Source: Clostridiales bacterium (GTDB lineage: Bacteria > Bacillota > Clostridia > Lachnospirales > WQUN01). From it: 39,071 nt of DNA. Positions 16,045 to 22,555 of this stretch are shown here, piece by piece. The number at the start of each line of letters is the position of its first letter. Within the stretch, counting starts at the first letter, position 1. The notes under the pieces are model-generated. The model saw nothing but the letters and a program-made list of their open reading frames with translations. It was not told the DNA's origin and made no database searches. A program made the position numbers and the translations under genes. Location of the stretch: the NCBI GenBank assembly GCA_031270945.1, contig JAISWZ010000481.1, positions 1-39,071 of the forward strand, written 5' to 3'.

Positions 16045-18373
16045 TCGATTCGCTCTTGAATTTATATATAATTCCAGGCTGAAGTTCCGCCTGCGCAGAT
16101 TCGCTTAGGTAGCGCAACGAGACGGTCTTCGCGGGAAGGTTGCTGTTTAGCAAAAGCTCAGCGCTTTCAAGATAGCCGTCCTTGAAATAGATCGAGACCC
16201 CAATCCCGCCCCTGGCTCTGAGGCCTTTAACGAAGCCGGTGTTCAAGGCCTTTGGGAGCGCTGGAAGAAGGGTTATCTCGTTTTCATCGCTTTGCAAAAG
16301 CATCTCTGCAATTCCTGCGCAAGCGCCGAAATTTGCGTCAATTTGAAATGGGGGATGCGCCGCAAAGAGATTTGGGTAGCATCCGCCGCTGTTATGGTAG
16401 TTGATTCCTGTTCCTCCGACGGGCCTCAAGAGCTTTCGCAGGAAAGAGTAAGAACGCTCGGCGTCACGAAGCCTGGCAAAGAGGTTTATTCGCCAAGCCA
16501 AAGCCCAGCCAGTGCTCTCATCTCCTCGAAGATCAAGGGTTCGCCTGCATGCGGCGGCCAGATCCGGAGTTTTTCCTGGAGTTATCTCACGGCCTGGATA
16601 TAGCGGATAGAGATGGGAGGTGTGCCTGTGATCCGGCTCCACTTCCTCTAGCTCCTCGCTCCATTCCAAAAGTTCGCCCCTTGAGCCTATAGCGTAGCTG
16701 GGCAAGCGGGAAATCGCCTGATTCAGCCTGTCGCGAAAATCTTTGTCTTCGTTCAGGATCTCGGCGGCCTTGAGGGCGTTAGACAAAGTTTCTCTTATTA
16801 TGGCAGTAGCCATGGTTGAGGTTTTGCTAACGGCAAGACTGTCACCGTCAAGCCGGAAGCTGTTCTCGGGAGAGGTGCAGGGAACGAATGAAAGCGTCCC
16901 TTGGTCCTCGGCCAGGGAGTCTAGGAAAAACATAGCCGCTTCTTTTAATATTGGCCAAGCCTTAGATTTCAAATAGTCTTTGTCTTGGGCATATAGGTAA
17001 TGGTCAAACGCGTGAGCTGAAAGCCAGCCAGCCGCAAGCGGGAAGAAGCCGTAGCAAGCCGCCCCTTTCTTGCCTTCTCCAACCGGGCTTGACAAGCCCC
17101 AGATGTCAGAGTTGTGGTGCGCCACAAAGCCGCCAGCCTTGTAGAAGATCTTCGCTGACTCAGCCCCGGTTTTCCTGAGCGTCTCAAGAAAGTCTAGCAA
17201 AGGCTCATGGCAGTCGGAGAGGTTGGCGGCTTCAGCTGGCCAGTAATTCATTTGAGTGTTGATGTTGATTGTGTAGTTCGCGCTCCATGGCGCGCGCAGA
17301 TGCTCGTTCCAGATGCCCTGCAGGTTGGCGGGGCTCGTGCCTGGCCTGGAGGACGATATCAAAAGGTACCGCCCGTATTGGAAGAGCAGGGCGAAAAGAG
17401 CGGGATCATGCTCGGCGCTCTCCCAGTCAGCCAGACGTTCAGGCAGAGGAAGCTCCTCGCGCCCAAGGCCCAGGTATAGCTCCACTCTCTTGAACATCTC
17501 GCTGTAGTCAACCACATGCCGCTTGAACAATTCATCGTAGCCAATTTTTAGCGCGTTTTGCAAATCTGTCTTGCAGTTGTCTTCATAAGGGGCGCCATCA
17601 GTGTAGGGCTGGCTGAAAGGACCATTGAAGCTTGTCCTGGCGCAAAGCCTGATAACAATTGAATCCGCTTCTCCAACTCGAATCGATTCGCCCTCCGCCC
17701 AGACCTTTCCGCCAACTGCGTCAAAGTCAGCCAGCGCCATGAAGCGCATGCCTTTCTTGGCGGGATCCTCTTCGTAGATGATAGGGTCGTCAGAGTCCAC
17801 GTAGGAAGGCCTTGCTTCAGATGGAGCTATGCCATCCAGGACAAGCAGGCTTTCAAGAGCGGCGACCGAGTACCTGAGCTTGGAGTCAAAGCGGGCGGAA
17901 AAGCTGACAGCGCCTGGCTTGTCTGCCGATATGCGAATGACAAGCGCCTGATCGGGATAACTCACAAAGCTTTCCCGGTAAAACGTTGCATCACCGATTT
18001 TGAAGCTGACCCTGGATACGGCAGTGTCAAGGCAGAGGCTCCGCCTGTATTCCGAGGCGTCCTTAGCCCCAAAATCCAAAAGCAGATCTCCCAGCGGCAG
18101 GTAGCTTTGCGTGAAGTGCCCCAGCATGCCTTCTTCCACCAAGGCTTGCGACTCGCGGTACTTTCCCTCTTGCGCCAAGCTCTGCGCCTTGAAAAATGCT
18201 TCATCCGCGCCAGGGATGTTGTGGTCTTGAGGATAGCCAGACCACAGCGAATCCTCGTTTAAAGAGATTTTCTCAAGCGCCTCGCCTGACCAGACCATGG
18301 CGCCGATTCGGCCGTTTCCCAGGGGAAGGGCCTCTTCCCAGGAAGACGCGGCTTTGCTATACCACAGTTCCAA
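16034..18373 (-). CDS. GH95 alpha-L-fucosidase-type enzyme
   Basis: This is a protein of about 779 residues with the GH95 hallmarks in order: LWYSKAASSWEEALPLGNGR at the N-terminus, GTSPANLQGIWNEHLRAPWS, NINTQMNYWPAEAANL, HRHTSHLYPLYPG and FQIDANFGACAGIAEML. It has no signal peptide, so it probably works in the cytoplasm. Characterised GH95 enzymes remove alpha-1,2-L-fucose, and some act on alpha-L-galactose, from xyloglucan or glycans. Start choice: an ATG at 18388 directly abuts a MITE-like element and lacks a ribosome site. A TTG at 18373 has GGAGG (18382-18386) 8 nt upstream and gives the family-like start MELWY, so I prefer it. Confidence 0.92.
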   Translation of the reverse strand: MELWYSKAASSWEEALPLGNGRIGAMVWSGEALEKISLNEDSLWSGYPQDHNIPGADEAFFKAQSLAQEGKYRESQALVEEGMLGHFTQSYLPLGDLLLDFGAKDASEYRRSLCLDTAVSRVSFKIGDATFYRESFVSYPDQALVIRISADKPGAVSFSARFDSKLRYSVAALESLLVLDGIAPSEARPSYVDSDDPIIYEEDPAKKGMRFMALADFDAVGGKVWAEGESIRVGEADSIVIRLCARTSFNGPFSQPYTDGAPYEDNCKTDLQNALKIGYDELFKRHVVDYSEMFKRVELYLGLGREELPLPERLADWESAEHDPALFALLFQYGRYLLISSSRPGTSPANLQGIWNEHLRAPWSANYTININTQMNYWPAEAANLSDCHEPLLDFLETLRKTGAESAKIFYKAGGFVAHHNSDIWGLSSPVGEGKKGAACYGFFPLAAGWLSAHAFDHYLYAQDKDYLKSKAWPILKEAAMFFLDSLAEDQGTLSFVPCTSPENSFRLDGDSLAVSKTSTMATAIIRETLSNALKAAEILNEDKDFRDRLNQAISRLPSYAIGSRGELLEWSEELEEVEPDHRHTSHLYPLYPGREITPGKTPDLAAACRRTLDLRGDESTGWALAWRINLFARLRDAERSYSFLRKLLRPVGGTGINYHNSGGCYPNLFAAHPPFQIDANFGACAGIAEMLLQSDENEITLLPALPKALNTGFVKGLRARGGIGVSIYFKDGYLESAELLLNSNLPAKTVSLRYLSESAQAELQPGIIYKFKSESTEF

Positions 18374-18388
18374 TTCATGTTCCTCCAT
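18371..18388 (-). promoter_or_regulatory. start region of GH95: ATG without SD versus TTG with SD
   Basis: The sequence ATGGAGGAACATGAATTG contains an ATG at its 5' end and GGAGG, which can serve the in-frame TTG at 18373. The upstream ATG borders the inverted-repeat element and has no SD. Confidence 0.55.
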
Positions 18389-18391
18389 TTA

Positions 18392-18491
18392 GGGCATATC
18401 CCAAAATTCCGAAATGGCGCCGGAAAAATCCTGGCGAATGCTTCAACGCCGGATTTTTCCGGCGCCTCGGATATAATTTTGGGATATGCTC
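18392..18491. repeat. MITE-like inverted-repeat element, 100 bp
   Basis: The ends GGGCATATCCCAAAATT (18392-18408) and AATTTTGGGATATGCTC (18475-18491) are inverted. Inside lies a second perfect 16-bp inverted repeat (18416-18431 and 18451-18466), so the whole element folds into a long hairpin. It carries no gene. It sits immediately upstream of the GH95 start. Confidence 0.85.
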
Positions 18492-18500
18492 TTATGCATA

Positions 18501-18785
18501 AGCGCGGGTGTACGTGCGCTGGTTGAAGTTTCACATACATTATAACGCACACAGGGCAATGGTGTTATGTAGTTCTGAGAAGGAATAAAATGACAATTCA
18601 GAGCTTGAGGGCGGTTGCGCAAAGCAGGGGATGTGGTTATGAGCGAAATCATCAGGAGCGATTGCTCTTTGCTTTTCCGAGCGAACAACTGAATGACAGG
18701 GAGAAAAGTGTAGTTTATTTCGCTCCGGGTGCAACGTGACATCAATGAGCGACGCTGAGAGGAGCAACATAAAATGTTAATCATT
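18501..18785. other. intergenic, no feature seen
   Basis: No gene with a credible start, ribosome site or family likeness is visible on either strand. The frames present in this stretch overlap each other and resemble nothing I know. Confidence 0.5.
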
Positions 18786-18990
18786 CAGGGCTTACGCAAC
18801 AGCGCGGGCGTTTTCGGAGGGCGATAGCAAGAGATGCGGTGCCTTTTATTTTACCATCCTCCAAATTCCATGGAAAGGATTACATAGGATGATAAGTTTC
18901 AGAGCTTACGCGCTTGTAAAGGCCTTTTTTCGGAAGCATAGGGGGAGTTGCAAGCCTGGCTGGTTTACCACCCCCAAATTCCATGGAAAG
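18786..18990 (+). repeat. diverged 114-bp direct repeat upstream of AlbA_2-type gene
   Basis: Two copies are offset by 114-115 bp. Each begins CAGRGCTTACGC (18786 and 18900) and ends TTTACCAY...CCAAATTCCATGGAAAG (18849-18877 and 18964-18990). The ends hold the perfect palindrome TTCCATGGAA, a possible operator. Confidence 0.6.
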
Positions 18991-19108
18991 AGTTGCACTC
19001 ACTGTTAATCCATGGCTATGCCACGGTTAGACTTTATTCTTGATATGTGAGAAGCGCAGGCGTATGATGTAGGGAGGCGCTGATATGCATTTATGGGAGG
19101 AACCAGCT

Positions 19109-20128
19109 ATGGCTGATACAGAATCTATCAAAACAGGGCTTGGCAATGAGCTCGAACGCTCTGCTGTCGCGCTACTCAACACCGACAGAGGCGGTCTGTT
19201 GCGCATTGGCGCTGACGAAAACGGCAATCCTCTTGCCACGGAGAGCGTTGAATTGGTTCGGTGCCAGATCATCGACCGCATCAGGGAAAACATCTCTCCG
19301 TCAGCGCTTGGGCTTTGCGATGTTGTGGTGGAGAAGCGCGAAGGCGCCCCAGCGATTAAGGTCGTTGTGGCGAGCGGATGGGAAAAGCCTTATTATGTGT
19401 GGTACCAAAGAGAGAAAGGCTGCTTTGGTTGCATTGGCAATGAGGTTCAGCCTATGACGGCGCAAATGATTAGCGAGCTCCGGGAGCGCCGCCGCCCGAT
19501 CTTGCTTGGCAATACGCCTTCGCCGCGCCGTGGGCTGACATTCTGTGATCTCCAGATTTATTACCTTGAAAAGAAGCTGAAGCTCGATGACGGCTTCAAG
19601 ACAACGCTGGAACTGCTCACGCCAGACGGAGCTGACAACTATGTCGCATATCTGCTAGCGGATGAGAATGGAGTGTCTGTGAAAGTAGCCAAGTACGCTG
19701 GAAAAAGCAAGGTTAATCTGGTGACGAATGATGAATACGGCTATTGCTGTTTGGCTAGGGCTGCGAATAGAGTGCTTGACCGCCTGAACGCCGAAAACCT
19801 CAAAAGAAAAAAGGTTGACATGATCGCGCTTCGCGAGGCTGTGATCAACGCTATCGTACATAACGATTACAGCAGCAACGCTATGCCTACGGTTGAGATT
19901 TTCTCTGACCGCATAACGGTTACGTCATATGTCGGCTTGCCGGATTATCGCGAAAGCTTTTTTGAACGTTGCTCCATGCCGCGTAACCGCGAGCTGATGC
20001 GGGTTTTTCTTGATCTAGGATTGGTTGATGAGCTTGGATCTGGGTTGAAAAGGATATTGGGGGCGTATGATAAAAGCGCTTTTGAGTTCATCGGAAATTT
20101 CCTGGTTGTGACGTTCCGATTTGCCTAA
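19109..20128 (+). CDS. AlbA_2 (Schlafen-type) / RecG-C ATPase-like regulator
   Basis: This is a 339-residue protein of the group often annotated as putative transcriptional regulator or ATP-dependent DNA helicase-like. The N-terminal third is a weak AlbA_2 domain (VALLNTDRGGLLRIGADENG); the expected acidic E...EFK start is degenerate here (TESIKTGLGNE). The C-terminal half is an HATPase_c_4-like domain with ALREAVINAIVHNDYS, ITVTSYVGLP and LVDELGSGLKRI. There is no helicase domain. I use the ATG at 19109 because GGGAGG (19095-19100) lies 8 nt upstream; an ATG at 19085 is in frame but less well placed. It is alone in its orientation among sugar genes and may be a local regulator. The function of this family is poorly established. 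Confidence 0.85.
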   Translation: MADTESIKTGLGNELERSAVALLNTDRGGLLRIGADENGNPLATESVELVRCQIIDRIRENISPSALGLCDVVVEKREGAPAIKVVVASGWEKPYYVWYQREKGCFGCIGNEVQPMTAQMISELRERRRPILLGNTPSPRRGLTFCDLQIYYLEKKLKLDDGFKTTLELLTPDGADNYVAYLLADENGVSVKVAKYAGKSKVNLVTNDEYGYCCLARAANRVLDRLNAENLKRKKVDMIALREAVINAIVHNDYSSNAMPTVEIFSDRITVTSYVGLPDYRESFFERCSMPRNRELMRVFLDLGLVDELGSGLKRILGAYDKSAFEFIGNFLVVTFRFA

Positions 20129-20145
20129 AGGGGTGATCACGCTTA

Positions 20146-20241
20146 GAGCATATCCCCAAATTCCGCAAGCGGCGTTATAGAATCCTGCGAGGGCTTTAAC
20201 GCGGACTTTTTCGAGCCCTAAAATTTATTTTGGGATTGCAC
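20146..20241. repeat. MITE-like element flanked by TA
   Basis: The left end GAGCATATCCCCAAATT (20146-20162) and the weaker right end ATTTTGGGATTGCAC (20227-20241) enclose a GGGCT...AGCCC hairpin. TA dinucleotides at 20144-20145 and 20242-20243 flank it exactly. It follows the AlbA_2-type gene by 17 bp. Confidence 0.75.
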
Positions 20242-20645
20242 TAAGAAGCGAAGCTCTTTCGCTCAAAACAAGAAAGAAACGCGACACATAAAATGTTAAG
20301 CCTTCAGACACTACAATCAAGTGCTGCCTTTTCAAACCAACAGTTCCAAGCTTCGCCGCGTCCTCTCGCACCGACACCAAAGTCGCCTTTCTTGCGATTC
20401 AAACATTGCTTCATGCCAACAGCCAAAGATCTCAGAAAAAGACCCTGCATTCGAGCTTTCTTTTGCTCCCTGACTGTGATAGACTTAAAAGCGCATCCCA
20501 AAACAAGAATGGCTTCGCGTTGATTGGGTTCTACAGGTGTTTCGCACTTCATATTAAAGCGACCGCGCCGCTTCTCAACCCAATCGCCTCGCGCCTCCCC
20601 TTGCTGGGACATGCTCCAAACGTCTGACTCAGAAAGGAAGAAAAA
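20242..20645. other. intergenic region before rhaD
   Basis: No gene is supported. It contains the second copy of the 32-nt dispersed repeat (20293-20324) and must hold the aldolase promoter, which I could not assign. Confidence 0.45.
20293..20324 (+). repeat. 32-nt dispersed repeat, copy 2
   Basis: Matches 1927-1958 at 28 of 32 positions, in the same orientation. Both copies are intergenic. Confidence 0.55.
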
Positions 20646-21467
20646 ATGAGCATCTTAGAAATACCTGTAATGCGGGGTTTTGTTAGGCTATGCAATGACG
20701 GCTGGCACCAGGGCTGGCACGAGCGCAATGGTGGAAACCTGACCTACCGCCTAAAAGAAAGCGAAGTTGAGTCGCTGAAAAAATATCTGCTTCCCGCCCG
20801 TGGCTGGGTGAACATGGGAGTGCAGGCGAAAAACTTGGCCTACGAGCGCTTTATTACAACTGGAAGCGGAAAGTTCTTCAGGAACATCGAGCAAAGCGCG
20901 GCTGAGAACATAGGAATTGTTGAGATTAACGCCACAGGGGACTCATGGCGGACAGTTTGGGGATTGGAGGCTGGCGCTGTTCCAACAAGCGAGTTTCCCA
21001 GCCATTTCATGAACCACTCGATCAGGAAGATAGCCACAGGCGGGCTGAACCGGGTCATCTACCATGCGCATACGCCAAACCTGATTGCTTTGACATACAT
21101 CCTTCCGCTTGAGTCAAGAGAGTTCACCAGAGCGCTTTGGCAGAGCGCCACGGAATGCCCGGTGGTTTTCCCTGAGGGAGTGGGGGTTGTCCCATGGATG
21201 GTGCCAGGCGGAGCTGACATAGCCAAAGCGACAAGTGAAATTATGAAGAGCTATCCAGCCGCTGTATGGGCGCATCACGGGCTTTTCTGCTCCGGCAAGG
21301 ATTTCGACGAGACATTCGGCTTGATGCATACAATAGAAGAAGCCGCCAACATTCACCTGAAAGTGCTAAGCTCAGGCCGTCCGATACTGCAGACGATTAC
21401 AAGCGACAACCTGCGCCAGATCGCCAAGGCTTTTAATGTGAAGCTGAATGAGGCGTTTTTGGACTAG
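20646..21467 (+). CDS. rhaD: rhamnulose-1-phosphate aldolase
   Basis: This is a 273-residue class II zinc aldolase. It splits L-rhamnulose 1-phosphate into dihydroxyacetone phosphate and L-lactaldehyde in the cytoplasm. It aligns along its length with Escherichia coli RhaD (274 residues): GWHERNGGNLTYRL, TTGSGKFFRN, VPTSEFPSHF with the catalytic Glu116, zinc ligands His140 and His142 in YHAHTPNLIALTY, and the third His211 in WAHHG. WMVPG and DETFGLMHT also match, so it is RhaD rather than the shorter FucA. AAGGA lies 9 nt before ATG. No rhamnose isomerase or kinase is present in the window, so the rest of the pathway must be elsewhere. A terminator follows. Confidence 0.95.
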   Translation: MSILEIPVMRGFVRLCNDGWHQGWHERNGGNLTYRLKESEVESLKKYLLPARGWVNMGVQAKNLAYERFITTGSGKFFRNIEQSAAENIGIVEINATGDSWRTVWGLEAGAVPTSEFPSHFMNHSIRKIATGGLNRVIYHAHTPNLIALTYILPLESREFTRALWQSATECPVVFPEGVGVVPWMVPGGADIAKATSEIMKSYPAAVWAHHGLFCSGKDFDETFGLMHTIEEAANIHLKVLSSGRPILQTITSDNLRQIAKAFNVKLNEAFLD

Positions 21468-21508
21468 AGTTAAAGAAAGACTCGCTGGCGCTGTCTGCGA
21501 AAAACGAA

Positions 21509-21548
21509 AAAGCCCTTGAAGCAGTTACGCTTCAAGGGCTTTGTTTTT
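21509..21548 (+). terminator. terminator of rhaD
   Basis: A perfect 14-bp stem (21509-21522 with 21529-21542), a 6-nt loop and then TTGTTTTT. It is 41 bp after the rhaD stop. Confidence 0.9.
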
Positions 21549-21616
21549 GGGGGCATGCCCAAAGGGCTGCCCCCAAAAACAAAAAGAGGTAGGGGATTAA
21601 GTCGCTTTTACTAAAC

Positions 21617-21720
21617 CGCTGATTTAAAGCATTTCAATAAAACGCTGATTTAAAGCATTTCATTAAAGCGCTGATTTAAAGCATTTCAATAAAACGCCGA
21701 TTTAAAGCATTTCATTAAAG
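21617..21720. repeat. 26-bp tandem repeat, four units in two alternating types
   Basis: Four contiguous 26-bp units start at 21617, 21643, 21669 and 21695, each with CGCYGATTTAAAGCATTTCA. Units 1 and 3 end ATAAAA, units 2 and 4 end TTAAAG, so the array is really two copies of a 52-bp dimer. It lies between the converging rhaD and rhodanese-fusion genes, after the terminator. Confidence 0.9.
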
Positions 21721-21751
21721 CGAGGCATGGTTTCATGCAATCAGCGCCGCC

Positions 21752-22552
21752 TTAAAGCGCTGTCTCCAGGTCTTTCATTCCGCCCAGCGAGAACGCCTTT
21801 CCAAACCCCATCTTGTGCGCAAGCTTCGCCGCATAATCAGATCTGGTTCCGCGTTCGCAGACAAATATGAGCGGCGCGTTCTTGTCTTGCGCGGCTAGCC
21901 AATCATTCAGGCTTTCAAATGGAACCCAAACGCTTCCGGCCATTTCCGGCAAGCTTGCCTCAGGCCGAAGATCCGCTATCAAGCCGCCATCAGGCAGCAG
22001 CTTTTGGCTGGCGTAGGAGAGAGAAACCCGGAGCTGGGCCGCGTCATCTATAGAAATCTTCTTTTCCGTCCCGTCATCAAGCCGAATCACAATGTCCTCT
22101 CCTTCAATCCATGCGTCTGCTACAACGCCAGAGACAGCCTGGCGGATCTTTACGCACTTCGGACAGTCGGGCAAAGTGACCAGCTCGCCGTTTTGGCAGA
22201 CGAGAAATAGCTGGTCTCGGCTGGGATCGTGCAAGATGCGAATGATCCGGCCAGAAGCCCTGATGGATCTGCCTCCGGGAAGCTGCATGGCCAGGTTTAG
22301 CCTTTCCCAGGATTGGCCTGAGAGAGACGCGAAAATGTGGGGAAGCCCGGTGTCGTCAACTCCAGCTATATAGATCAAGCCTGAGTGGCAAGCAATGGCG
22401 GTGAAAAAGCAATGGGGCTCGAAGCCCTTGTAAATTGCGTTGAAGTCGTACAAAGTCCAGTCTTCCCCTGAAGAAAAATGCAAAGCGCCGCTTGGATCCA
22501 GCGCCAAGCGGCGCCCAGAGGGGATATCGCAAACGCTTGCGAAGATATTCAT
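21752..22552 (-). CDS. beta-propeller-like / rhodanese fusion protein, function unknown
   Basis: This is a 266-residue protein in two parts. Residues 1 to about 180 are short beta-strand repeats such as LIYIAGVDDTGLPHIFASLS followed by GQSWERLNL, which resemble BNR or propeller blades. Residues about 188-266 form a rhodanese-like domain: LIADLRPEA, VPFESLNDWL and the active-site loop VCERGTRS with Cys232. Rhodaneses transfer sulfur or act as cysteine-based phosphatase-like or sensor domains; which applies here is unknown. No signal peptide is seen. The start lies 3 bp after the stop of the upstream GH3 gene, without a clear ribosome site of its own, so it is almost surely translated from the same mRNA. 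I know no described protein with this combination. Confidence 0.75.
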   Translation of the reverse strand: MNIFASVCDIPSGRRLALDPSGALHFSSGEDWTLYDFNAIYKGFEPHCFFTAIACHSGLIYIAGVDDTGLPHIFASLSGQSWERLNLAMQLPGGRSIRASGRIIRILHDPSRDQLFLVCQNGELVTLPDCPKCVKIRQAVSGVVADAWIEGEDIVIRLDDGTEKKISIDDAAQLRVSLSYASQKLLPDGGLIADLRPEASLPEMAGSVWVPFESLNDWLAAQDKNAPLIFVCERGTRSDYAAKLAHKMGFGKAFSLGGMKDLETAL

Positions 22553-22555
22553 AAA

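Noticed and set aside
20293..20523. 76-residue plus-strand frame before rhaD
   Set aside because: There is no ribosome site, its start lies in a dispersed repeat, and it has no protein likeness.
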